Origin: CAZFIM01 sp964519615
GTDB taxonomy: Bacteria > Chloroflexota > Dehalococcoidia > GIF9 > UBA5629
Length of the DNA: 14,811 nt
Assembly: GCA_964519615.1 (NCBI GenBank)
Contig: CAZFIM010000060.1
Span: 1 to 14,811, forward strand
Reading direction: 5' to 3'
Shown: positions 7,534 to 14,596 of the stretch, in pieces
Layout: each line of letters opens with the position of its first letter
How positions within the stretch are numbered: position 1 is the first letter of the stretch
Position numbers and translations under genes: made by a program
Notes under the pieces: generated by a model
What the model was told of the DNA's origin: nothing
Databases searched by the model: none
Seen by the model: the letters and a program-made list of their open reading frames with translations, nothing else

Positions 7534-8604
7534 ATGACTATTTCAATGCTGATTACAAAAACACTGGACAGAATAGCGCCTCTTGACAATGCGGCAATGT
7601 CAACGGCGCGTATGCGTCAGAATCAACTTACCAAACCGTCTGGGAGTCTGGGCAAGCTAGAGGAACTTGCTATTCAAATTGCAGGCATTCAGGCAAATCC
7701 CATGCCTGTGTTGTCAAAAAAAGCCATAGCACTCATGGCAGGTGACCATGGAGTTATTGCGGAAAAAGTAGTGAACTGGCCTCAGGAGGTTACAGCGGGC
7801 ATGGTGCGCAATATTCTTCAAGGTGGAGCAGCCATAAACGTGATGGCGCGGCAGGTGGGGACAAAAGTAATTGTTATCGATATGGGAGTGGCTTCTGAGA
7901 TGGGACCACTGCCGGATTTAATAGTAAAAAAAGTAGCGTCGGGCACGGGAAATATAGCAAAAGGGCCGGCTATGACTGTGTCACAGGCGGTAGAATCAAT
8001 AGAGGTGGGTATTGATATAGTTGAAGATGAAATAAAACGAGGTCTTGATATTATCGGCACGGGTGAAATGGGTATCTGTAATACCACACCCAGCAGCGCT
8101 ATTTATGCGGCTCTGAGCGGTAGGCCTGTTGCTGAGGTAACCGGCAGGGGTACAGGTATAGATGATGCACAACTAAGGCATAAAATTAGTGTTATCCAGC
8201 GAGCACTTGACATTAATCGACCTGATCCCCGCGATCCGATAGACATAGTAGCGAAGGTGGGAGGTTTCGAGATAGCGGGGCTTGCAGGAGTGATGCTGGG
8301 CGCTGCATCGCATAGAATTCCTGTGGTTATGGATGGATTTATCACGGGAGCCGCAGCACTTATTGCTACGGGTTTAGCCCCGACTCTGAAAGATTATATT
8401 ATACCTTCTCATGTATCAGCTGAGGCTGGCCATAAAGGCATGCTGGACTATATGGGTTTTAAACCTTTAATGAATCTGGATATGCGTTTGGGTGAAGGAA
8501 CCGGGGCGGCGCTGGGCATATTTATGGCGGAGCTTGCCGTAAGGATTCTTTCCGAAATGGCTACCTTTTCGGAAGCGGACATTTCAGAAGGAGATGTAAA
8601 GTAA
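7534..8604 (+). CDS. cobT: CobT nicotinate-nucleotide:lower-ligand-base phosphoribosyltransferase
   Basis: Cytoplasmic enzyme (356 residues from this start, normal for the family) that moves phosphoribose from nicotinate mononucleotide to a base such as 5,6-dimethylbenzimidazole, giving alpha-ribazole phosphate. Characteristic segments, numbered from 7534: LTKPSGSLGKLEELA at about 32-46, MAGDHGV at about 68-74, PQEVTAGMV near 83-91, GTGEMGICNTTPSSA at 175-189, TGRGTGID at about 203-210, and LGEGTGAALG at about 319-328 containing the expected catalytic glutamate (321). All key motifs are present. An in-frame ATG at 7513 would add seven residues. It lies after cobD and two bases before the cobS start. 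Base specificity, important in anaerobes that use unusual lower ligands, cannot be read directly. Confidence 0.95.
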   Translation: MTISMLITKTLDRIAPLDNAAMSTARMRQNQLTKPSGSLGKLEELAIQIAGIQANPMPVLSKKAIALMAGDHGVIAEKVVNWPQEVTAGMVRNILQGGAAINVMARQVGTKVIVIDMGVASEMGPLPDLIVKKVASGTGNIAKGPAMTVSQAVESIEVGIDIVEDEIKRGLDIIGTGEMGICNTTPSSAIYAALSGRPVAEVTGRGTGIDDAQLRHKISVIQRALDINRPDPRDPIDIVAKVGGFEIAGLAGVMLGAASHRIPVVMDGFITGAAALIATGLAPTLKDYIIPSHVSAEAGHKGMLDYMGFKPLMNLDMRLGEGTGAALGIFMAELAVRILSEMATFSEADISEGDVK

Positions 8605-8606
8605 AC

Positions 8607-9362
8607 GTGGGCTTTTTTGCTGCTGTGCAGTTTCTCACCGTAATTCCATTGCCGGCTTCGTGGACCGGAGACACCAGAGTAGACATGCGTTCTACGTTGT
8701 GGTTCCCGGTTGTGGGATTGTTGATTGGAGTAATATTGGCTCTGGCAGTGTGGCTGCTCAGCTTTGTTTTCACGCACCAAATAGTAATCACACTTATTCT
8801 TATAATCTCTGCAGGCATCACGGGGATGCTGCATCTGGATGGATTCATTGATACATGTGATGGGGTATTCGGAAACCGACCAGTTGAAAAGAGATGGATG
8901 ATCATGCGTGACAGCCGGGCGGGCAGCTACGGTATAGTTGGGGTTGTTTTATTAATTGTGTTAAAGTTCGCTCTGATGAGTGAAATAAACACTCAGCAGT
9001 TAATTCCTTCGATGGTGATTATGAGCATGACGGGCAGATGGGCGATGGTATACGGTCTCTTCGCCCACAGGTATGCAAGAGCAGAAGGAATAGGCAAAAG
9101 CTATAAGGAAGGTACAAATCTGACCTCCTTTATCGTCGCGACGGCTATTACTGCAGCAGTCTACGGGGCGTTTATCCCACTTACGGGGTACTATATATTT
9201 ATTGCAGGTGCAGCAGCAGCGTTAGTTGCGATAATTCTCGGGTTATTTTTTAGTAGACGTCTATCAGGTCTTACCGGAGATACTTATGGTGCGCTTAACG
9301 AGATTGCTGAAATAACGGTATTGATTGCTATTGTGCTAATTGCCAAGGACGGAATTTTATAA
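8607..9362 (+). CDS. cobS: CobS adenosylcobinamide-GDP ribazoletransferase (cobalamin synthase)
   Basis: Integral-membrane enzyme (251 residues) that joins adenosylcobinamide-GDP to alpha-ribazole or its phosphate, completing the cobamide. The family signature is clear: N-terminal FFAAVQFLTVIPLP (3-16), the acidic motif HLDGFIDTCDG at 76-86 with aspartates 78, 82 and 85, and RDSRAGSYG at 101-109. Hydrophobic helices lie at about 33-55, 58-75, 110-123 and in the C-terminal half. It starts at GTG two bases after the cobT stop; AAGGAG lies about 13 bases upstream within the end of cobT, a rather long spacing. Its last bases are directly followed by the cobC ribosome site. Confidence 0.93.
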   Translation: MGFFAAVQFLTVIPLPASWTGDTRVDMRSTLWFPVVGLLIGVILALAVWLLSFVFTHQIVITLILIISAGITGMLHLDGFIDTCDGVFGNRPVEKRWMIMRDSRAGSYGIVGVVLLIVLKFALMSEINTQQLIPSMVIMSMTGRWAMVYGLFAHRYARAEGIGKSYKEGTNLTSFIVATAITAAVYGAFIPLTGYYIFIAGAAAALVAIILGLFFSRRLSGLTGDTYGALNEIAEITVLIAIVLIAKDGIL

Positions 9363-9364
9363 AA

Positions 9365-9371
9365 AAAGGAG
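9365..9371 (+). promoter_or_regulatory. Ribosome binding site that decides the cobC start
   Basis: AAAGGAG lies four bases before the GTG at 9376. The reading frame is open upstream to a TTG at 9340 inside cobS, but that codon has no ribosome site, and starting at 9376 puts LLLVRHG at the extreme N-terminus as is normal for the family. Confidence 0.75.
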
Positions 9372-9375
9372 CTAT

Positions 9376-10002
9376 GTGACTAGACTATTACTGGTAAGGC
9401 ACGGAAAAACCGTTCTGAGCGGGGAAGGAAAATATTACGGTAAACAAGATATTAAGCTCAGCGGCGAAGGGATTGTACAGGCAGAAAAACTACGTGATTA
9501 CCTGGCTCACTGGCATATTGATCGTATATACAGCAGCTCGCTATCGCGTGCCGTTGATACAGCCCGTATAGTGGCATCTTGCCATGAACTGGAAATTAAA
9601 CAATACGCAAATATGAATGAGATAGATGTGGGTATTTTAGATGGTCTTACGTTCGTCCAGGTGAAAGAGCAATTCCCGCATATCGCAGAAGAACTATTAA
9701 ACTGGAGGCTTCCACATACTTTTCCTGAAGGTGAAAGCCTTATGGAGTTTGATGAGCGTGTTGGTGAATTTGCCTCTCTACTAAGACAGCATGATAAGGA
9801 TGAGACAATACTGGTGGTGGCGCATGCAGGTTCCTTGCGGTCACTAATATGCCATTTTATGGAATTAGGTATTGAGTATTGGATGCGGCTGCATATTGAT
9901 TTTACTTCCTTAAGCATTATTGAGTTGTTCAGTAATAGAGCGGTTGTTCGTTTGCTTAATAACAGTTCATATTTAAATGGACAAGAAACAGACAGCTTGT
10001 AG
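9376..10002 (+). CDS. cobC: CobC-type alpha-ribazole phosphatase (histidine phosphatase family)
   Basis: Cytoplasmic phosphatase of the phosphoglycerate-mutase/histidine phosphatase superfamily, 208 residues from the GTG at 9376. In this operon it most likely removes the 5'-phosphate of alpha-ribazole phosphate or of the CobS product. Key residues: phosphohistidine 9 in RHGKT (8-12), YSSSLSRAVDTA at about 52-63 with arginine 58, the acidic NEIDVGILDG at about 81-90, and the second catalytic histidine 150 in VVAHAGSLR. These can be seen and are intact. By sequence alone it could be any small-molecule histidine phosphatase; the setting between cobS and cobU makes CobC the best name. The gap to cobU is 12 bases. 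Confidence 0.88.
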   Translation: MTRLLLVRHGKTVLSGEGKYYGKQDIKLSGEGIVQAEKLRDYLAHWHIDRIYSSSLSRAVDTARIVASCHELEIKQYANMNEIDVGILDGLTFVQVKEQFPHIAEELLNWRLPHTFPEGESLMEFDERVGEFASLLRQHDKDETILVVAHAGSLRSLICHFMELGIEYWMRLHIDFTSLSIIELFSNRAVVRLLNNSSYLNGQETDSL

Positions 10003-10014
10003 ATAAGAAGCAGT

Positions 10015-10581
10015 ATGAAAAAGGCAATTCTTATACTGGGTGGTGCACGAAGCGGTAAAAGCTCATATGCTGAGCTTCTGGCAAGTTCGGAAAACGGTAA
10101 TGTTCTCTATGTAGCAACGGCTGAGGCGAAAGACAAAGAAATGGCCGAACGGATATATGTTCACCGAAGCCGCCGACCGGTTGCCTGGAAAACTCTGGAA
10201 GCACCTTTGCGGATGGCAGAAAGCATTGCAACTGCATACAATGGCGAGGATATCATAGTAATAGACTGCATAACGTTACTTGTTACTAATGTAATTTTAG
10301 GAAGAAACGAATTGATAGAGGACAAAAGCTTTGAGGAAGCTGAAAAAGCCACAATGATGGAAATAGATAGCCTGATCGATTATATGGATACGGTCTCTTC
10401 AGAGTTTATTATAGTGAGCAATGAAGTGGGATTGGGTCTCGTACCAGAGAACAGGTTGGGCAGGGAATTCAGGGATCTATTAGGAAGAGCCAATCAGAAG
10501 CTGGCTTCGTATTGCGATACGGTATTCCTTATGGTTGCAGGAATACCTGTTGTTATCAAGCAGAACGAATCTCAACATTAA
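10015..10581 (+). CDS. cobU: CobU adenosylcobinamide kinase / adenosylcobinamide-phosphate guanylyltransferase
   Basis: Bifunctional cytoplasmic enzyme (188 residues) that phosphorylates adenosylcobinamide and then transfers GMP to form adenosylcobinamide-GDP, the substrate of CobS. Visible: P-loop GGARSGKSS at 9-17, the segment RIYVHRSRRPVAWKTLEAP at about 46-64 whose histidine 50 corresponds to the guanylylated histidine of the family, VIDCITLLVTN near 82-92, and the conserved SNEVGLGLVPENRLGREFRD stretch. Length and motif order are typical. It is the last gene of the operon; a convergent symporter gene ends 43 bases beyond it. Because CbiB can make cobinamide phosphate directly from CobD's product, the guanylyltransferase step is the part that must work in this pathway; the kinase step serves salvaged cobinamide. 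Confidence 0.95.
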   Translation: MKKAILILGGARSGKSSYAELLASSENGNVLYVATAEAKDKEMAERIYVHRSRRPVAWKTLEAPLRMAESIATAYNGEDIIVIDCITLLVTNVILGRNELIEDKSFEEAEKATMMEIDSLIDYMDTVSSEFIIVSNEVGLGLVPENRLGREFRDLLGRANQKLASYCDTVFLMVAGIPVVIKQNESQH

Positions 10582-10583
10582 TA

Positions 10584-10600
10584 CTGTATATATTGTACAG
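10584..10600. terminator. Possible weak bidirectional terminator between convergent genes
   Basis: CTGTATA pairs with TGTACAG (seven base pairs including one G-T) around a three-base loop, in the 43-base gap between the ends of cobU and the symporter gene. The plus-strand continuation is moderately T-rich (TTGTTCTTTAATT). The stem is AT-rich and there is no clean T run, so termination is inferred mainly from position. Confidence 0.3.
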
Positions 10601-10624
10601 CGATTGTTCTTTAATTACGCTATT

Positions 10625-11995
10625 TTAACGGTGCATAAATTTTCGCTCAATACAACTTACTGTGAAGAGCAGTACAGCCGCAACAAGTAAAGAACCGATG
10701 TCGAGATATTGAATCGCGAAGATTTTACTGGCAACTGCTGCAGCTCCGCCTCCTATTATGGAAATGAGTGCGCCTGCAGATGTAACCTTCAATTTATCTC
10801 GATAAAAACCAGCCAGCACCGCTACAATTACGCCTCCCGTATAAACTGTATACGCAAACAGCAATGCGCTGATGACTCCTTTTAATACCAAGGCCAGCAG
10901 AAGCGCAAGTATACCGAGAAGCACCACACTTATCCTTGCTACAAAAAGCAGGGATCGGTCGTTTAAAGAAGGTTTTAGTTTTTTTGCGATATTGAGGGTT
11001 AGTATGGTGCTGCCGCTAATAAGACAGCTATCGGCGGAGGACATGGTGGCGCTAACTAAAGCAGCTAGCACCAGTCCTCCGAACAGAACGGGAAACCGGT
11101 TTAATATCAGGGTAGGGAAGGCCTGCTCGGGAGATATATCAGGGAAAAACACCGCAGTTCCCATGCCGATAATGGTGATACCGAGTGCAAAAGGTATGAT
11201 GATTACAGCTGAAAGTAGCGCGGACCTTCGAGCTACATGCTCATTGCGGGCTGAAAAGAGTTTGGAATACATATCGGGCCCGACTACATAAGTCAATCCA
11301 ATAAGTAATAAATATGATACTAACTGAATTCCACTGAATTTTTTTGCGATCGGGAAGCTGAAATAATCATTTGGCAGTGATTGGCTAAGCTCTTTCCATC
11401 CACCAATCTGATTAAGTATGATGGCAAGCCCTCCAAAGATACCGATAAAGATGATGATGGCCTGTATTACATCAGTGCGGATACCGGCATGCTGTCCGCC
11501 TATGAGCGTGTAGATCACAAATACAGCAGTAAAGATTATCATCCATAATTGCATCGTTCCTATCCCCATAACACTCATAATTTTGCCGGTTGCTATAATT
11601 TGGCCCGCTATAACGCCCAACCACGCAATCACTATAAGTATCGAGCTAACTGTGGCAACTGTAGCACCATATTGTTTTTCAACCAGTTGGGGTAGTGTGT
11701 AGAGGGCCATATGACGGATTTTCCCGGCAAAGAGCAGACCAAGCACAATAAGACCGATGCTGCCAACAAGCAACCACCACATACCTGTTAACCCCTGTGA
11801 AAAGCCGAGTCCTGCTACTCCTACCGTAGCTGAACCTCCTATGATTGTTGCTATCAGAGATCCTGTAATTAAAAAAGTGGAACCGCTGCGTCCCGCAATA
11901 AAAAATCCGTCCATGCTATGTGCATGTTTGCGGCTAAAAACACCGATAAGGAGCATGATGATAAAGTATGCAGCGATGATTATTAAAAAAGTCAT
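10625..11995 (-). CDS. Sodium:solute symporter family (SSS) transporter, substrate unknown
   Basis: Polytopic membrane protein of 456 residues, normal for the sodium/solute symporter family (relatives carry proline, pantothenate, sugars or carboxylates) and expected to have about 12-13 transmembrane helices. Seen: an N-terminal helix MTFLIIIAAYFIIMLLIGV, the family-like GFFIAGRSGSTFLITGSLIAT (about 30-50) with GGSATVGVAGLGF after it, IGGQHAGIRTDVIQ in the middle, and a serine-rich ATMSSADSCLISGST segment in the region that forms part of the sodium site in characterised members. The ribosome site is poor (GG in TTGGTTAA), and I see no convincing promoter in the 200 bases upstream, so it may be read through from the phosphorylase gene or use an unrecognised promoter. 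No residue tells the substrate. The convergent orientation separates it from the cobalamin operon. Confidence 0.9.
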   Translation of the reverse strand: MTFLIIIAAYFIIMLLIGVFSRKHAHSMDGFFIAGRSGSTFLITGSLIATIIGGSATVGVAGLGFSQGLTGMWWLLVGSIGLIVLGLLFAGKIRHMALYTLPQLVEKQYGATVATVSSILIVIAWLGVIAGQIIATGKIMSVMGIGTMQLWMIIFTAVFVIYTLIGGQHAGIRTDVIQAIIIFIGIFGGLAIILNQIGGWKELSQSLPNDYFSFPIAKKFSGIQLVSYLLLIGLTYVVGPDMYSKLFSARNEHVARRSALLSAVIIIPFALGITIIGMGTAVFFPDISPEQAFPTLILNRFPVLFGGLVLAALVSATMSSADSCLISGSTILTLNIAKKLKPSLNDRSLLFVARISVVLLGILALLLALVLKGVISALLFAYTVYTGGVIVAVLAGFYRDKLKVTSAGALISIIGGGAAAVASKIFAIQYLDIGSLLVAAVLLFTVSCIERKFMHR

Positions 11996-12057
11996 TTAAC
12001 CAATGTCCATGATATTTAGTAACCGTATGAGTATATTCATTAAAATCAGGTTATTTT

Positions 12058-12073
12058 ACAGTTTATATACTGT
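12058..12073. other. Perfect-arm AT-rich palindrome upstream of the symporter gene
   Basis: ACAGT and ACTGT arms surround six A/T bases (TTATAT), about 62 bases upstream of the symporter ATG. The size and symmetry suit a dimeric repressor site, but only one copy is seen and no regulator is encoded nearby, so function is speculative. The rest of the 200-base gap (11996-12195) shows no gene. Confidence 0.25.
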
Positions 12074-12175
12074 GTACTACCACCGTGTATACCCCAGTCC
12101 TGCAAATGTGTAGACGATAATATCTTTGCTAGCTAAATAAAATTGTATTGACTGGACAGGTACAGTGAAACTAAT

Positions 12176-12193
12176 TCTGCAGACAGTTGCAGA
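12176..12193 (-). terminator. Hairpin just after the alpha-glucan phosphorylase stop
   Basis: TCTGCA and TGCAGA form a six-base-pair stem with a six-base loop two bases beyond the stop codon on the minus strand. The following bases (ATTAGTTTCAC) contain only a short T run, so this is at best a weak terminator; it may instead protect the 3' end of the message. Confidence 0.25.
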
Positions 12194-12195
12194 GT

Positions 12196-14319
12196 TTATT
12201 GTTGAAAAAAGGCGTTATGTGCGGGAATATACATTTTTTGGCAGTACTCTTTCATCATTCGTCGTGCGCTGAAGACAGGGATGATGGATTTCATCGTTTC
12301 TTTAACCAAAGAAATCCATTTGTGAGGAATACCTCGGTAGTCTCTGCAATAATAGAGGGGAATAACTTTCTGTTCCAGTATTGTATAGAGAGCTTCCGCA
12401 TCTCTGTCGTCTTCTTCTTCTGTGGTGGCATATGGCTCCGCTCTTCCTATCGCCCATCCGTTATTACCGTTATACGCTTCGTACCACCAGCCATCGAGGA
12501 TACTCAAGTGAGGGATACCATTAAAAGCAGCTTTGATACCGCTTGTACCACTGGCTTCACGCGGCCTGCGTGGTGTATTGAGCCACACATCAACTCCCTG
12601 GACGAGATAATGTGCTACATTTATATCATAGTCCTCTAAAAAAGCAATGCGGCCCTTAAATTCACGGTTACTCGCTTGACTAAAAACCGCACGCATCAGC
12701 TCTTTTGAGGTGTTATCCGACGGATGTGATTTTCCCGCAAAAACTATTTGAACAGGCTGCCAGCTGTCGGTAATAATACGCTTGAGTCGTTCTAAATCAT
12801 AGAAGAGAAGCGAAGGTCGTTTATATTCAGTAAACCTGCGTGCAAAACCTATTGTAAGAGCCTCTCTGTCAAGCAGTGCTCCCATGGCAAGTACCTGCTC
12901 AGCAGGTATATTATCAGTTACCCAACGCTGTTGAGCGCGCGTAATTATGATGTGCATGAGCTTTCTTTTCAATATCTGACGGACTCTCCACATCTCTTCA
13001 TCAGGTATATTGTGAATATTTTCCCATGCAGCGGATGAATCCTGGTTTTGCATCCAACCGGGCCCAAGATACTTGACCAATAGTCTTCCCATTTCCGGTG
13101 CCATCCATGAAAGGACATGCACGCCGTTGGTGATGTGTGAGATAGGAATTTCACTTTCTTCTTTATCCGGCCATAGGCCATGCCACATTCTTCGGCTTAC
13201 TTCACCATGCAATTTACTTACCCCGTTACAACGGCTGGATGTACGCAGGGCAAGGGCAGTCATATTAAAATCGGAGCCGGAGATCTGTGAAAATTGTCCG
13301 AGTGAGAGGAAGGACTGGCGGTCTATGCCAAATAAATGCCAGTACTCGCTGAAATAACGCTCAATAAGATCACTGGAAAAAATATCATGTCCGGCTGGAA
13401 CGGGGGTGTGGGTAGTAAAAATGCTGGTGCTTCTGATTATTTCTAATGAATCTTGAAAATTCAACCCACTTTCCATTTCCTCTCTGATTCGTTCGATCGC
13501 CATAAAAGCAGTGTGCCCTTCATTAGCATGCCACAACGAAGGATTAATTCCCATTGCCCTTAAGGCGCGTACACCACCTATTCCCAGTAGAATTTCCTGT
13601 TGAAGCCGTTGTTCTCTGTCGGCGATATAAAGCCGGTTGGAAAGATTACGGTCATGCGGTGCATTAGCTTCAATATTCGTATCCAGTAAAAACATTTTTA
13701 CTCTACCGACATTGACCTGCCAGATACCTATATGGAGCAGGCGTTCCGCCAGCTTTACCTGTACACTTGCATGGGAAGTGGGAACTGCGATAACAGGAGT
13801 CTCATTAAAATCCAGCTCCTCATATACTTCCTGCTGCCAACCATCAGCTGATATGTGTTGATGAAAGTATCCCTGAGGATACATAAAGCCGACTGCGATC
13901 ATGGGTATACCTGAATCACTTGCTTCTTTGCATATATCGCCTGCCAGAACGCCCAAACCTCCTGCGTATATAGGTAAAGATTGATGAATAGCAAATTCCA
14001 TTGAGAAATAAGCTATAGGATTGTTAAATGGACTGTCATATTCTGCATTGAAGCACGATTTTACAGATGACATACTGGCATCATATTCAGAGATTGCCGC
14101 ATCATAGAGGCCGAGAAATTCGGAATCACTTGCAGCTTCATATAACCTGTGAGGGCTTATGGTATGGAGAATTTGCACCGGATTATGCCTGCTGAGTTTC
14201 CAGACAGGATAGTCCAGAGACCTGAATATTGCTCTTGCTTTAGGGTTCCAACTCCACCACAGATTATAAGCCAGCTCTTCCAGGCGGTGTATTCTCTGAG
14301 GTAAACCGTTATTTTGCAT
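12196..14319 (-). CDS. glgP: Alpha-glucan (glycogen/maltodextrin) phosphorylase, short type
   Basis: PLP-dependent glycosyltransferase (family GT35) of 707 residues that releases glucose 1-phosphate from alpha-1,4-glucan. It belongs to the shorter bacterial group with an N-terminal DUF3417-like region (LEELAYNLWWSWNPKARAIF, about 13-32) rather than the muscle-type N-terminus. Conserved segments: AYFSMEFAIHQSLPIYAGGLG at about 103-123, LWHANEGHTAF at 262-272, FTTHTPVPAGHD at 301-312, ARRFTEYKRP at 493-502 (phosphate and substrate site), and EASGTSGIKAAFNG at 588-601 with PLP lysine 596, followed by LSILDGWW. All expected catalytic motifs are present and length is normal. A partial ribosome site AAAGAG lies four bases before the ATG. 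It is divergent from a glycogen synthase gene, matching a role in storage-glucan turnover. Confidence 0.94.
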   Translation of the reverse strand: MQNNGLPQRIHRLEELAYNLWWSWNPKARAIFRSLDYPVWKLSRHNPVQILHTISPHRLYEAASDSEFLGLYDAAISEYDASMSSVKSCFNAEYDSPFNNPIAYFSMEFAIHQSLPIYAGGLGVLAGDICKEASDSGIPMIAVGFMYPQGYFHQHISADGWQQEVYEELDFNETPVIAVPTSHASVQVKLAERLLHIGIWQVNVGRVKMFLLDTNIEANAPHDRNLSNRLYIADREQRLQQEILLGIGGVRALRAMGINPSLWHANEGHTAFMAIERIREEMESGLNFQDSLEIIRSTSIFTTHTPVPAGHDIFSSDLIERYFSEYWHLFGIDRQSFLSLGQFSQISGSDFNMTALALRTSSRCNGVSKLHGEVSRRMWHGLWPDKEESEIPISHITNGVHVLSWMAPEMGRLLVKYLGPGWMQNQDSSAAWENIHNIPDEEMWRVRQILKRKLMHIIITRAQQRWVTDNIPAEQVLAMGALLDREALTIGFARRFTEYKRPSLLFYDLERLKRIITDSWQPVQIVFAGKSHPSDNTSKELMRAVFSQASNREFKGRIAFLEDYDINVAHYLVQGVDVWLNTPRRPREASGTSGIKAAFNGIPHLSILDGWWYEAYNGNNGWAIGRAEPYATTEEEDDRDAEALYTILEQKVIPLYYCRDYRGIPHKWISLVKETMKSIIPVFSARRMMKEYCQKMYIPAHNAFFQQ

Positions 14320-14350
14320 CTTGCTCTTTACTAAATTTTATAATGGGAAG

Positions 14351-14378
14351 ATTATACATTATTTACCAGCATATGCAA
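14351..14378 (-). promoter_or_regulatory. Candidate promoter for the alpha-glucan phosphorylase gene
   Basis: On the minus strand a consensus -10 TATAAT (plus 14351-14356) is preceded, after 16 bases, by a poor -35 TTGCAT (plus 14373-14378). Transcription would start near 14345, about 25 bases before the ATG. The strong -10 and position support it; the -35 is weak. Confidence 0.4.
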
Positions 14379-14392
14379 TATACCCCTATTTA

Positions 14393-14422
14393 TTATCAGT
14401 AATTCTCTGAAAAGTATATAAT
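14393..14422 (+). promoter_or_regulatory. Candidate promoter for the glycogen synthase gene
   Basis: A -10 TATAAT (14417-14422) lies 18 bases after TTATCA (14393-14398, four of six consensus bases). It would give a leader of about 168 nt. It lies only about 15 bases from the outward-facing phosphorylase promoter, so one bound regulator could affect both. Confidence 0.4.
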
Positions 14423-14596
14423 GAACGTATATATCCATAATACCTGTATAGTAAACCTTATCAATATATGCTCAATTTTTATTAACCGGTTTGTGATCAG
14501 CAGAAAGTAACCAGGAGCGGGTTTGTGTGGGTCCTGCTTGATTCTGTGACCAAGACATAAAGCTGTAAAAGAGTTTAGTTTCATATTGGAGAAGCA

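Noticed and set aside
12139..12178. TTGACT followed 18 bases later by TAATTC on the plus strand, promoter-like.
   Set aside because: No plus-strand gene follows; it would read antisense into the phosphorylase gene. The -10 match is poor.
12187..12639. A 150-codon plus-strand open frame at the 3' end of the phosphorylase gene.
   Set aside because: Antisense to conserved GT35 sequence including the PLP-lysine region, with no motif of its own.
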